From Orthonyx spaldingii (Eukaryota; Chordata; Aves; Passeriformes; Orthonychidae): DNA of 64,000 bases. Every line of letters begins with the position of its first letter. Position 1 is the stretch's first letter. The stretch is taken from NCBI GenBank assembly GCA_013397795.1, contig VZTJ01002639.1:1621311-1685310 (forward strand), given 5' to 3'. The position numbers and the translations under genes are program-made. This document shows, in pieces, positions 47,801 to 61,336 of the stretch. The notes beneath the pieces are model-generated. The model was not told the DNA's origin. It was given only the letters and a program-made list of their open reading frames with translations, and ran no database searches.

Positions 47801-48779
47801 TTTGTATAGATCACACAAAGATGCAGGAAGAAGATGTGGAGTAATGTAAAAGAACAAAACAACGCAGCATAGCCCTGGGTAATTGTTGGGTGTGAGGTAG
47901 TTGATTTTGAAAGCTCGAGTGAGCCTCCTTGTCTGTTCAACGGAAATAATGTCAATCAATCACATTTAGGTGAGTCAGGATAATAGTGAAAATAAACAGG
48001 TAAGTAAGACAGTTTTCCATAAAAGGACAAGTCAATTCAAATCTTTTCCTCTGAAAGAACTCAAAATTGTCCATGAAATGTGACTTTCAGCATGTTAAAC
48101 TGCATATAATTATGCCTAATTTTATCTCACAGTCAAAAGAACACAATATCGTCTTGATCCTAATAAAGAACTTGCTCCTACTTTTCTTTTTCCAGTGTAT
48201 GTTTTTAGCTTAAAAATCTACTGTGAGAAGTTTCAATAGAGTGGCTTTTTTCTGACAATTATCCATACATGCCTAACAGGAGACATCTTAAAGCCATCAT
48301 TAGCATTCAGTCGTACTGAAAAGGGTCTCTGTGTTGCATGTGTGCCACTAAAACCATCACTACTACCTTGCCTACATCTTGTAACATTGCTTGGGAGCAA
48401 CAGCAATTTTAAAGAACTTATCTAAGCAACCCCTTACTTAAAAGTCAACCTAACATTTTATGTCCAAGCCAGTAAAGCCCAAGAAAACTTTTCCTCTTGT
48501 GCATATGTTTGTCTGAAATATTTACAGGCAGAACTGTAAGGATGGGCTGTTTCTATGATTTGAAAGAACTCATCTGTACTCTTCATCCTTCTAGCATGCA
48601 CTGAAATCCAGCCTAACCTCAGCACCTTCAGACTGCTGTATATCAAGAAGCAAATCTTGGCTGGGCAGCTCCTGTGCAGGAGCCCACACTGCCAGACTGC
48701 TCCGGGGCAGGCAGGAGTGGCAGAGGCGCCAGGGGCTGCGCGCTCCTCCAGAGCTCCATCCGCAAGAGGATTGAGACAC
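44851..48779. other. Unassigned sequence
   Basis: No gene is supported, although frames up to 150 codons occur (46717-47169, plus). The A/C-rich tract at about 46913-46941 and A-rich runs at 46330-46390 are low-complexity. A T14 run lies at 45029-45042. Confidence 0.45.
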
Positions 48780-49240
48780 CAGGTTGTAAGAGGAACTTAT
48801 TCTGACACTGCCTGTTCTTTGGATAAATAGAGGGCTCCAGAGTTGTCAATACAGCACTTTTGCTACCCGCTCGATTCAGTGCAAAATAAATGAGGATATT
48901 TCCCTCTTGCAGCGTGTGTTAAATCCCATTAGCATTAATGAGAGTTTCACGTGAGTTTGGCAGGGAGCACACGCGAAGTGCAGAGCAGACACTTTCCAAA
49001 TTCTCAGCCCTCCCGTATATCTTTCAGCCATCTTTTCTCTGTGAAAGCCTTACCATACAAAGTCCAAAATAAAAAAAGGTAAATCAAATCCTTGCACATA
49101 CAGTATGTTAAGATGATGGGTTGGGGTGGGGAGGGAGGAATCCAAGGGCCTGATGTGCAAATAATTACCGTGCTTGCATTTAGCAAAGTGCTACCAGTTA
49201 AATTCCCAGACAGTACCAATATAGTAGGAAAGGTTTGAGT
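48780..49240. promoter_or_regulatory. Candidate conserved regulatory block
   Basis: Unique sequence with isolated CpGs ('acccgctcgatt', 'tgcagcgtgtg', 'cacacgcgaag'), a GCATTAATGAG homeodomain-like site, CACGTG-like 'ttcacgtgag' (48946-48955), and further on 'caaataattaccgtg'. It contains no transposon pieces. A strong G-quadruplex motif lies inside it. It resembles an enhancer or distal promoter; no transcript is proposed. Confidence 0.38.
49118..49135 (+). other. Canonical G-quadruplex motif
   Basis: Four G-runs of three to four bases are separated by loops of two, one and one base (TT, T, A). This satisfies the strict G3+N1-7 rule with very short loops, the class expected to be most stable. 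Confidence 0.85.
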
Positions 49241-51459
49241 TGGCTGAGCAACTTTTCACAGCACACTGGTAAAATAATAAATTGTGCTATGACCGATAAC
49301 ATTCAATAATTTCTCTGATATATTGCTACAACCACTTTTTCTACAGTATAAAGCTCATATTTCTCTGTCATATTAGTAATTTCCATATTGCTCTTGGAGT
49401 TAGTAGGGAAAAGTACATCACAGTAGTAACAAAAGGAAGCTGACTGTTCTTTAAAATAAAAAAATAGAGACAGAAAAAGAAAGAAGGAAATGTCAGAAAT
49501 TTTAATTTTTTTTAAACTTCCACAATACACCAACCAATGCCTATAGGGAAAAAAAAACTACAGCACCTGCTACAATGTTGCTTCATTACAGACCCAGCAG
49601 AGTAAGAATCATGGATCTATTTTGCCTTTTTCTTGCTTGATAAGATCACTAAAGCATTAATGGAATCCTTACGCTCCATTGCTATGGTATGAATTTATCT
49701 ACAGCATATTCTTTATTGGTTTGAGTACAGATGTTACTTTTCTGTATAGGAGGTGGGGAAAAGGGGGTTCTCTACATCTGTTAAAGAAAACACATTCCTT
49801 ATTAATGAAAAATTGGTGAGAAAAAAGCAAACTTTAATACGAAATAAAACAGCATTGAAATTCAGCTTCTCATGCAAATGAGTGTGAAATTAATTTGGAA
49901 CTTAAATATTAAGCAAAACTTTGTTGACTTGTACGTAAGTTATCCTTCCAGTCTCTATTAAAACTGGCAGATTAAAAGACATACTATTCTTGTTATGGCT
50001 GGAAAAAGAAAAAATATCCTTATTTTAAGGGACATTTACCTCTTGAACTAGTTATTACCATAGGACACCATGGTCCTCATTTGATTACAACTCTGCAAAC
50101 ATTTTCTGATTATTATCAACTTAAAGTTTTGTTTATCGCCTTATAAAAATGTATTGAATAGAAGGTAAGAAAGCTGTTTCTACAAAATTTTTAAGTCTGA
50201 TTTTTGGCATACAGAAAAACTTTTAACAAAAACCACACAAAATCATTATGATCATGCACTGTGTTGTTGAAAAGTTCACATGAAAGAAAACTTTTTTTTC
50301 TACTAGATAGCTTCTGAGTGGAATTTTTCACCCACAACTCTGCTCTGAACTTGGCAACCAGATTTCCCAATTATAAATCCCTAAGTCACTCCACTCATCA
50401 GAACAATTTGCTCTTCAAGCGTAAGGGGTGATCACATTCAGCATCCTCTTACACATCCAAGAAGTGTAAATTTTAAGTACTTCCCTCATGTTGTATCAGG
50501 AGGGAAGTAGAGAATGAGGAACAGGAGGTAAAAGTCCTTGCACATAGTTGACTGCAAAACTGGCTGAAGGAAAAAGGTTGGGAAGGAAGGAAAGGAGGGG
50601 AAAAGAGGAAGAAAGCAACCAAAGCTTGTAAAATAATTATGTTCATGGTTCCAGTGGAGTTAACTAGCAAGTCGACAGCAGCATAAACAAGATAAGCAGG
50701 TCAGATCAACTCTTCCAGGCTGAGAAGATGAGATGAGACTGGAAGAACAATTCCAGACTCTGGTCTATCGCGGAGAAAGACAGATTTTTACAACTAACCC
50801 TCTCAGTCACTGTTGCCATCTTATAGCCTCTTCACTGGTTTAGCAGACGTGGCAACCAGGCTTCCTGAGGCCCTAGAACATGCCAAAATCCACAGAAGAA
50901 CCATGGCTACTTTGATGCCCCAAACTGTCTGCTTAGCCTGTGCTTGAGAGTGCCCCTGCTCTTGGACACACACCTCTGGGGAGGGTTTCCACACACCAGG
51001 TCAACACTGAGAGAGACAAGAGCTTAAATAGTTTTTAATGTTTCAAGAACTGCAAATTTCCAGCATACGGGAGAAATTCGGTGACAGTGAACATCTTATT
51101 TGCTATCATACAGTCACCATCAGGTTTTCAGGTCCTAAGCAAATTACAGAGAAACCTATCTATGTTATTGCCGAAGGAAATGGCAGGAATCAGTGTCAGA
51201 GCAGAGCTCAAAACACACAGAAACAAGCCAGCGCATGTAAATGATCACTTCAAAGGGCTAAGTCTAGAGGATGAGGTCCTTTGGACCCATGAATAAAGCC
51301 TCAAATGTCATTGCAATGACTTGAGAAAACCACAGGTTGAGAAAAATCACAAGAGGTTGATGTATTCATCCAAAGGTTTGTCTGTGTAACATTTAAGGTG
51401 AGTCTTTGCTGTAAAGGCTTTTTACGAACTGGCCTTTCCAAACTAAATAGCTGTGTTTG
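49241..51459. other. Unassigned sequence
   Basis: AT-rich to 50.4 kb, with a purine-rich patch at 50570-50616; 50.7-51.0 kb is more GC-balanced. No gene or repeat family could be named. Confidence 0.45.
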
Positions 51460-52300
51460 TTAAGGGTCAGGTAATGAGAGGACATGAAGGAGGGGCAGGA
51501 AGGAGGATGCTCTCTCATATATGAGCACAGCTATGAGACCAGGGAACCCATTCTCATCTTCCTTACATCCTGCCTCAGGCATTTCTGGGATTGGTGGCAC
51601 ACAGGCATAACAACAGAAGTTGAGAGAACTGACTGCTTTTTGCATCCAGGGATCAACATCCCAGATCCTCAACACCTTCAAAGCAGGTGATATGATTCTC
51701 AGACTCTCAGCAGATCAGCCGAAACCACGTGCCAGTTTTGTCTGACATGGTATTGCCAAGCAGAGGCAGTTTTCAGGCCAAGTCCTATGACACCACCAAG
51801 CATTCCTGGTTGAATGATTCATGAGAGCACCCATAGTAACAATCACTGCTTGTCTCTGCACTTCCAGAACTCTCATGATGACTGCAAGACATGGAGTGAA
51901 TAGTGACTTCCAGAGTAACAATTTTCTGGAACAGCCTCTGCCCACAAAGCTATGTCTGCACTCATGAAACAAGAACCAGCTGGCACTGGAGAATGGGACT
52001 GCAGAGAAGCCTGGAAACAGCTGCAGAACTTCAGCCTCATGTAAATATTTCCTTTGATCTCGAGGAAAGTCTGTAATTTAGTCTTGAGCTGTAACAACAG
52101 GGCATCGGCATGGGAACTGTTTAAGCTGTGAGGAATCCACGGCCCTGGTTATCCAATTGCTTGCCTTGGCTACCAGCTGCAGATCTCAATGGCTGGACTG
52201 TTAGAGTGGAGGTGCAGCCTGCCCTCCCACAGCTCACTCTTAGCTGGGTCTCCAAGTCTTGCTATTCCTTGGGAGAACAGAGATAGGTTACATCTTCCCT
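51460..52300. other. Unexplained GC-balanced block
   Basis: This 0.85-kb block stands out from AT-rich flanks. On the minus strand it has overlapping frames of 74, 85 and 73 codons (52097-51873, 51972-51715, 51681-51460) that together cover most of it with shifts between them. That is the pattern of a decayed coding sequence or old transposon. I do not recognise any family in the residues, and the plus strand has one similar frame. It may equally be non-coding. Confidence 0.3.
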
Positions 52301-52760
52301 CAAGTTTATTAACAGATCTTGCAGTTTAACTGAGGCAGAAAAATTTCTGCAGTGTACTGAATGATCACCATCTACACACAGTTCATCTATAAAATAAGCA
52401 TTAAAACCAAATTAAAATATCTAGCTTGTGCTAAGTCACAATTGCCCACTGGTTTCTGCTCAGAATCTACCAGAGTAATAGGCATAACCCATTATTAGGT
52501 AGAGGCAGCTTAAATGCCTCTATCAATACACCCCATCTAAATTAAATTCCTATGGGATGACCTGTGCATATTCTTAGAGGAAAAAACAATGCTCACTTTG
52601 GGCATTTGCCTTCTACAGTAGTTTCTGCTGCCTGATGGGGCTTAAATTTGTGGCAGAACTTGCCCAGGTTCCTTCTACATAAGGAGCCAGAGAAAGGTTT
52701 CATTGAATTGCAACACTGACTTAAGAGTAGAAATTTAAAAAATTCCAGAATTGACCAAAC
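52301..52760. other. Unassigned sequence
   Basis: No gene or repeat family recognised. Confidence 0.5.
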
Positions 52761-52808
52761 GTTTTTTGGTTGGTTGGGTTTTTTTTGGTTTTTTTTGGTT
52801 TTTTTTTA
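52761..52808. repeat. T/G-only tract
   Basis: 48 bp of T runs punctuated by GG and GGG. Longest of the T/G tracts in the window. Confidence 0.9.
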
Positions 52809-55800
52809 AGTAAGTGTGCTATGCAAAGAGAAAGGCTTGAATTGAAAGGAAAGAGGCAGCTTGGCTTAGACTGCTTTCAAAAAAAGCAATAAAATAACCA
52901 GCAGCCAACTGTCATTTCTGGCCACAGAGTTTTCCTTTCTATGACTGGTCAGGCCAAAAGGATGAGGAGATTTGCCAAGCTGTGAAACTTTCATGAGCAA
53001 TTGGAAGAGGACAGGCACAGTTTAGAGAGCTTCGGAGAGCACTTCTCCATTTTACAAATTTAGAGTAGTATCTATATTGCAGATGTACTTTATATATAAA
53101 ATTTTAGATCTTGTGCAGGCAAGTTAAAAACTAGCTGTATTGTTAATTCAGGTTTACAATGAATTTGAAGCATACTGGGAGTTAACGGTGTGAATAGCTT
53201 TGTGCAATGTGTTTCCTATCTATTACTTCAACTGCCTTTTTAAAAATACATTTGCAATGATAAAAATCACCATTCAGATTTATACTGATTAAAGAAAAGC
53301 CTTACTGATAACAAACTTGCACAGACAATCCAAATTAATTGTTGGTTTGATTAAAATGCAGAATGTATATGATAACTATGAGCTCTTATGGTCACACTGT
53401 GATTCTCAAGTAACACAGATGTGATAAGTGCTCATTTTTAATCTGGTACAGTTTGCATGTACACCAGGATCATGGTGGAAGAGAACATATGTTTGAATAG
53501 ATTAAGTAACCAGCCACTGCCTCAGAACTCCCAGTAACAGAGGCGGATGGTGCTCATTGAAGGGAACAAGGGAATACTGTGGAAAAAAGATGTTCTAATA
53601 CTGTCAGCCTAGTTCTTGCATCTGTCCAAGCAACACTGACATCATTTTAATGTGTGCAGAGACATAGCAATTTAGAGGAAAGAGGAACAAGAGTTCAAAA
53701 AATAGTGTGAGATTTTATGAGGTTTCTATCCAACCTTTTTAGGAGAAAATATCTATAAGGTACAAGTCAAGCTCTGCAAACAACATCTTCGGAGGTTAAT
53801 TCAGTGATTCCCTACAGCCTTCCCTGATGTCAGGCAGGGCTTCCAAGGTCATTCCCATCACAGCAATGTCTTAGCCAGGTCTCCTGTCTATCAAAAAACT
53901 CACGGTTCTCAGGTCTGCATCATACACTGGTTGGCACTGCCACCCTCACAGCCACAGCCCTACCACACCTTACACAGCACTCATCAGGGGTGATAACCTA
54001 GAACAAAATTCCCTCCAATTCATCTCTGGCTAGAGAATGGATGATGCACTACCAGAAGTCATGTTTCCATTTTTCTACCTCTACAGCATGTGTTTGAACC
54101 AAACACTGCACAGCATTTTATGACCCTGGCTCAACCAACAGCTTGGCACTGCCCACAGGCTTTTTGTACTGATGGGCAGTTTCTTTCTATATTTGTACAT
54201 CTGGGTCTTCATATCTCCAAAAAAGAAGAGGTCAGAGCATGACTGCAGTTGGAAACTGAACAAAGTGGGCATCGTAGAGATAAAAAGCATGAAATAAAAC
54301 CAGAAAGAGCACATTCACTGGGTATGTAAATCCCTAGAGCACAAGTTAAATCTGTGTACCAGAACTGAGGAGCGATATCAGTACTTCAGAGCACTAGACA
54401 ACCTACAGGTAAGTACTGTACTTTGAACATTCTGGATATGTGCAGATATACAGTTGTATGAATAAAACAGAACATATTCCCATAATTAAAGACTCTATTA
54501 TAGTGTATATGCAAAAGAGGATCAGATTAAGGTTCCACTGGCATCTTCAATTCTAGCACTTCCATTACATATATTAATTAAATCCATCACTGTAATTACT
54601 GTAAATAGAACAATTTATCACAATTTTGTAATTAAAAATGGACTTTCAGGAGAAAAGCCTTGAATCATACAAGATGGTCAATAAAACACCCCACAGCTAT
54701 GCAACTTCAGAGAAATAAACTGAGGTTTACCTTCTCCAAAGAATTACCCTAAGCACTTTTCTCTTTAAGTCCTTCTGCATAACAGCAATTTCAAGGCTTC
54801 AACAAGCACTTCCTAAGCTCACAGGAGTGCTGGCACTGCTCATACTACTGGAAGTCACCATGCTTATGCTTTCTTTGTGTTGAAAGCTTTGTCAAGGCTC
54901 ATGCATTCAGTGAAACACTGCTTTGGTTTTTCCCTTCAGTTCTCGCAATGATATCTGGCAATCGTACTTCAAGTCCTCAATCCATGTCTAATATGTTTTA
55001 GCACAATTTCTTCAGCCATGGCCTGAGAAAAATCATTTCAAAAGTCATCCTTTGTTCCCTTGTTTTTATACAGACAACACTTTTGCCAAACCCAAAATGT
55101 AATGTTAATGGCAATCTTTGTGTATGGAACTGTGACATACCTCCAACTTCTTCCGTAAAATCTCAGTTCTGAAAGACAGCCTGGTAGACAATAATAAAGA
55201 AACTGTTGCTAAGAGCAATGACTTGTTGGGGCTTTATGATAAGACTTCTTATGGGACAGTACTTGTGAAGTAACACAAAGCCAATCCAACACCCTTTAAT
55301 CATTTCATGTAGGAAAACGATGATTTCCTGGAGTATGCATTGTACACATCTGCTTGCTAAGGGATGTGGAGAATAACACAACCAACAGAATCAGAACAGA
55401 AAATTTCAGAAAGATTTCACCTGGCCTGATGCTAAGAGTAACACAATATACTTTACTCCTTACCTATATATTTAAGATATAGATATCTAACAGATAAGCT
55501 AATAAAGAAAAATAAACAAAACCAAACAAACCATACAAAACTTGTTCAAATTGAAGCCAAATAACACCTAAACTTCATATATGGGCTAAGATCTCAAACT
55601 GAAAATCTGTGGTTCAGATTCTGACTTGTTCAGAAACAAGTGCAATATATGCTGAAAAACTCACAGATTTTGGCACTAGAAAGAGGACACCTCAGAAAGC
55701 TCAGCATGGCTCCTTGGTCACTATTTTATCATCCCACCAGCCACTCCTTTTACTTAATATTCACAGAAGATACATAATAGCCTTATTTTCCCTTTAGAAG

Positions 55801-57147
55801 CAAGCAGCAGATGAAGAGATAAGAAAGAGCAGCTTCTGTTAGTCCTTTTAGGCCCAGTCTACAAAGAACAATCCTTGTCAGCTGCTCTCCCTCTCTTCTA
55901 GTGCAAGTGTCTGTGTGTGCTATCATGCCATCAGAAACAAAAATAGTACAAGAAGTCATCAAACATTTGGCCATGAAGCATTTCATCATCAAGAGACTGT
56001 TGTCTTGCATTTTCAGCTTCTGCCCACAATATTTTTAGCAGCTTTCTGAATAAAAGGAGGACGTTGCCAACCCTGTAACAGTTTAAATAAAGACGAAGAA
56101 AACACACTAGGCAAACAAGAACTGTTTCAACAGGGTGAGAAAGATCTTTTTTAAATTCAGAAGCAGAATCTGAGGTGTAGAGCAATTTCTCTCCCTGCTT
56201 TCTCAGTCCATCAGAAGAAACAGAAGCAGCCAAGGTGAACGTGTAGTTGGGAATCCTGTTCACTAATAACTATTACCTAGGTAACAAAATTTCTACAATC
56301 AAGATTCTTATTCTCTAGGAACCTTTAATTGATTCCAGTTCTCTAATTAATCTGAAAGATATAACCTAAGGTAGCAAACTGGTAAAAAATGCAGAAATAC
56401 CCAATTAGGAACAACTCTAACAGGTAAGGACGGGGGTTCAGCTACATCAAATATGTTAATGCAGTCACTGCATGATAATATGTTCCACTCAAACAGTTTG
56501 TATAATACTACCAACTGCCTTTTGGAGTTTCTTTGATATTTGCTGTTTGGGGTAGGAGGCTTTATTGGTTTCTTTTTTTTGCTTTGGGTTTTTTTTTTGC
56601 AAAGAGGTGCTGAAAACCAAAACATCAGTGGCTGAAAGAAGATGAGTTCCTGAAGAGGAAACAAGAAAAAAAACAGGAAACAGAAAAAAGTCATTATGTA
56701 TAAAAAACCAGAAGGTTAGGGACCAAGTAGCTTTGTGATGCTTTTACCTTAAAGATCAGAATGGGAGTTGCACTTTAGCTCTTAGGTGAAATGAGTTTGA
56801 CAGATTAGGTCTGGTTACCAGCTGTCAGTGAACTACATCAAAACACAGCACATAGATACAAAGCTCACTACAACGAACTGCTCTCTGCTCCAGACAATTT
56901 CCCTCCGGAGCCAACATGAAGATAAATGAACTGCTGTCCCCAGGGACAAGTGTCCCTCAATAAGGCAAAGCAGTACGCACTCAAAGACGCTGCGGTGCCG
57001 CTGCTCTGCTTGACTGTTACAAATGGAACCAGAAGTCTGTGTCTTCCCGTAGTTAAATGTGGGCACTACACAAACCAGGGCATTGCTAGATCAGGGGTTA
57101 GGCTGGGGAGGCAACCCCTAGAAATCCTAAAAATTCTTTTGTTAATT
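52809..57147. other. Unassigned AT-rich sequence
   Basis: No gene is supported; frames up to 116 codons (56926-57276, plus) have no domain. A T-rich patch with GGGTTT words is at 56560-56600, and a GGGACA-AG-TGTCCC short palindrome is at 56943-56956. Confidence 0.5.
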
Positions 57148-57163
57148 AAAAAAAAAAAAAAAA
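57148..57163. repeat. A16 homopolymer
   Basis: Sixteen A after 'gttaatt'; no poly(A) signal upstream. Confidence 0.9.
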
Positions 57164-58413
57164 TCTTCACGCTTTTCTCAGCTGGGGGGATTCTTCTCTC
57201 TTCTGTCTGTTGCCTGGTCCTAATTCCTGACTGTTCTTCAACAAAAGACAGCATTTCTTGTGAAAGTCTGGCATAAAGCACTTTCTAAGAAGATAAATTC
57301 TCACATTTCCTGCTTTTCTTTCTATTGTTTTGTCTCTTTATCTTTCAACCCCTTCCCTTCATCCTACTTTTGCTATTCACCACAATTTTCTGATATTAAA
57401 CCAAGCCTTAGCCATCCTACTGATGCTTGCCCTATCACTCACTAGATCACACCAGGATATCCTGCAATTCCCTTCCTTAAAATTGATTCTATTAGGAGCA
57501 ATTCTCTCAGAAGTTTGCTGTTGAGCATATTTGCTAGTGGGTATTTTGGAAGAGTAACCACTTTAAACACAAAGCCATCAGTTCTGCAGTATTTTTCAGC
57601 TTGTCTTATAAGAATGACACTGCTTTGCATTCAAAGTGTAATGCATGATCAAAAAAGTCAAAAGCCACAGTAATGAGATTTAAAAAACAGGATTTCTCTC
57701 TAAAACAAAGTATCATCTGCACAAACACCTCAGAGAATCCCCCAAGAAATCCCTAGGATCGCTGAAATGTTTCTTGAATGCTATTAACATCCAACACCTT
57801 CATACTTGCAAATACCCATTTCTGGATAAAAGCTAGAAAGTTTTTATTAAGTGTGCAAGAAACACACTATCATGAGAAGTGCAGTACATGCTTCCTATTC
57901 ACATTTGCAGCTATACATAGAAGTTTGTTAGCAGAGATTTAGTAACTGGGTCCCTTGTCAAAGTGATCATAACAATGTTGTTTTCATTTCTCCAGCTATT
58001 GTATCAAGCAATGAACAGATGATCATACATTTGAACCACTGAAGACAAAAAATTTACTCAAATCTGTCTCCAGACCCTGAGAAAGCACTCCTCAGTCTTA
58101 ACCTCTTGCCAACAGGTAGCAAAAGTAACAGTGACTCTGGATGCCAGCAGTGGCACAATCCAGAGAAGCTTCAGCCCTGCTATGTAACTTCCTCACACAA
58201 GGCTCTCCACAAGTTTCCTTCTTCTCTAAGACTTTTTCAAGCTATATGCAATTTTCATTGGTGAAAAAGAGCATCATTACACAAGCCTACAAGTATGGCT
58301 CTCACTAGCAGGGGTGCAGAGTCTCCCAACGAGTTAGCAGCCTTTTCTGCCTCCTTAAATACATTTCCCAAATGTAATTGTTTCAGAGATTCCCAACAGG
58401 ATAACTATGGTTA
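57164..58413. other. Unassigned sequence
   Basis: No gene or repeat family recognised. Confidence 0.5.
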
Positions 58414-58457
58414 CACAGCTTTTGCAAATGAAACCCACAGGTTATGCAAACGAAACC
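58414..58457. repeat. 22-bp tandem duplication
   Basis: Two adjacent 22-bp units differ at three positions (19/22 identical). Each contains TGCAAA followed by a GAAACC word; the first copy has TGCAAAT, part of an octamer-like site. Confidence 0.75.
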
Positions 58458-61313
58458 CTCCCTGCAGCTCAGTTCATTTTTGTTCACCCACAGACTAAAG
58501 CAGAGAGCTCTTCCCCCCCCCAGTGGCTCTGTTCATCTCCAGTTCTGAACAAATCGCTGTGCAAACAGCCCCAGGGCAGAATTTTACCCTTTGCACCAAG
58601 AGAAGAGAGTAGACGATGCCAGAGCTTGAAACAGACTGAAAGACACACATTACCAACACAACTATTAATATTTCGATCTAACAAGTGATAGACCAAGTTT
58701 GATAACAAAAGGATAAACCATTATTTAAGATAACAGTACCTTCTAAAATAGGTTACTCTATAGCACTATGGCTAAAATGCTTTCTGTTCAGGTGATCAAC
58801 CAAGTCTTCAGTTCCCAAGTAGTGTCTTTTGCATCCCTCTTTTCATGTAATTGGATAGATACTGAGTTTGAATCGTCATAGGAAGAACCATGGCATTACA
58901 TATACTTCACCAGTTATACAGGACAGCAATTCCTGTCTCAGGGTAGTTTTTATCCTCTTTATAGTTTGATCTAATCTTCAGCTACCTCACCTTTCCTACT
59001 ACACATCATGACACCCATCTTGCATTTTCACAATCTTTCATCAATTACACTTCAAAAACAGAATCCAGATGTTTGTGCCCAACACCTTCTTTGCCTTATT
59101 ACCACCACAATTCCTGCATAGGTGAAGGGCTGATTTTGACTTTCATCCTCACACACATTCATTACTAAAGTTTCAAATTTGGCCTGATAATTTAAACAGG
59201 TGTTGGAGGCATAAAGCTGACCTCTTATTAATAATGAAAGCCAGAATTCTGGACAAGATAAGGACAGCATGAGTTTGGCAGCCCACAATGGATAAAGGGA
59301 CCAGCAGAGCAAATAACACTATGACAGGGTTCAGGATTAGCAATGCAAGTATTTTCTCAGCATTCAGTGACACAGGAGGTTATATTATCCAAAAAAGACA
59401 CTATCCCAGACACACAGGTGGTGGTCACTGATATACACAACATGTTTTGTCATTCCCAAAGATGTGTATGCTTATTTACCTAAAGAAAAACTGCTTGAAA
59501 CAGTGTGGCAGGTGATATTCTTTTGTTCTCTAAATTCAGCACCTCTGGAAGGCAGCAACAAGGTTAACAACTTTGCACCTTCTCAAACCATCAGGCCACA
59601 TGCTGGATGAGCTGTGTCACACAGCATCCTGCCAGTCTTACGGATATACAGATCTGCTGCTTGCTTCAGTCCAAGTCTGAAGAATCAGTTTGACTGGGAC
59701 AAAAGGAGGGCACTAAATGTTGTGCACACTCACACGTGACTTATTGAGTGCCTTCATTCAAAGCAGTCTCTTCAGGCACACAATTTACAAGGGTGGCCTG
59801 GCAAATACAGGCAGGATAGAGAAAATTGCTGACCTAGAAAGCAGGGCTCACTCCATGACAGTCAGTGGCAACAGTCTAAGAAGGAACCTTTGAAAAACTC
59901 CATTTGAGGACAACAGGACCTGGCAGCTGTCAGCCCTGGTAGTCAAGTCAGTGGGGAGAAAGGCTTGGCCAGCCATGTCAGACCCTTGCCAAGCTGTATG
60001 GGGCTAAGACTCCAGCCAAGCCTTTCAGCACACTGGACATAATGCAGAAAAGGCCCTTTGCCCCACAGCAGCCCGAGAGGGGCTGATAGGGAAGCACAGA
60101 TATTGCCCTAATTTCATTCCTGGGTTATTTAGTTCCATGCATTATGAAATTAGGTACTTGCAAGAGGTCAAGACATAAAATGTATTATTTCAGTTTTTGC
60201 AGGAACTGTGAAAGAGCCCAAAGCATTTGTTTGTTGATAATAACTAACATAAAAACATGTACAATCTTCACTGAGCCTTTTTTTTAGCAGTACAAATACC
60301 ATTATTTTCTGGTGACTGACGTGAGATTCCATCAACAGAAGATCAGAAATTGGTGTTGCAATAAAAATCTTGCCTTTTGTAGGCACGTCTTCAGGAGCTG
60401 TAGGAATATGCATCCTGTGGTAAGATGCTCTGGCAGTGGGTATCCAGGTTTTAGCTTAAGCAGCTGGTTAGAAATGTAGACATCCTATAAGTGAAGGTAC
60501 ACAGGTAAAAGTATGGATATCTTTTCAGTGAATGATTTAGAATGGAAATCTACCTGAAAAGGTCCCAATTAATCTCAGAACAAACCATCCCCTCTCAGCT
60601 GACTATGCCTGAAGCTTATCTCCGAGACATCTGCAACCAGATGCTTCGGACCTGTTTAATCTCACCTAGACACAGCTATCTAACAGTGTAACCCACCTCC
60701 CTTTGTAGGCAGGGGGGAAGAGTTAGACTTCAACATGCATCTGTGTCCTCAGCCCCTACTGTGCACCAACTCATCTCTTTGAAGACTGAAGAAATTGAGA
60801 CAATTCACTTAACTCAGACACATAAGTCTTGGGCTTGAAACGCCAGGTGGAACTAACCCCATGCCTGCTGCTTCATGGGATGAATCTCTTGACTTCCTCT
60901 AAACACTTCAGGTTTTCTTGGCTAATCATAAATGCATGTTGCAACCAATGCAATCAGTTTTTCTCTTTCAGAAATGCACTGCTAGTATTCATCCCCTTCC
61001 TGTGCACACTTTCCTCAGCCCTCCCTCCAGCATTGACTCAGTGTCTGCCAAACAGCCCAGCTACAGCTCTGCTGTTGTGGTGGAAGATTTGGCCTTTCTC
61101 CCGCATTCTTTCTAGGCATCCATGTAAGAGACTTAGAACGGATGTTGAGGATTAGATGCACATAATACCTCCAAAGTACAGAACAGAAAGGAATAGATTA
61201 ATGCAACTAACCACATCACACCAGCACAGGCCAAAAATGTTCACCTCAACAGACAAAACCAGGAGCAGCAGAGCATTGTTGATTTGTGGCTGAGCAGCAT
61301 CTCAGCATCAGTG
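58458..61313. other. Unassigned sequence
   Basis: No gene is supported; frames up to 108 codons. 59.5-60.1 kb is GC-richer without a named repeat. A C9 run is at about 58513. Confidence 0.45.
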
Positions 61314-61336
61314 ATCTAAATCACAATGATTTAGAT
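61314..61336. repeat. 10-bp-arm hairpin with 3-nt loop
   Basis: The arms 'atctaaatca' and 'tgatttagat' are exact reverse complements around CAA. Confidence 0.85.
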
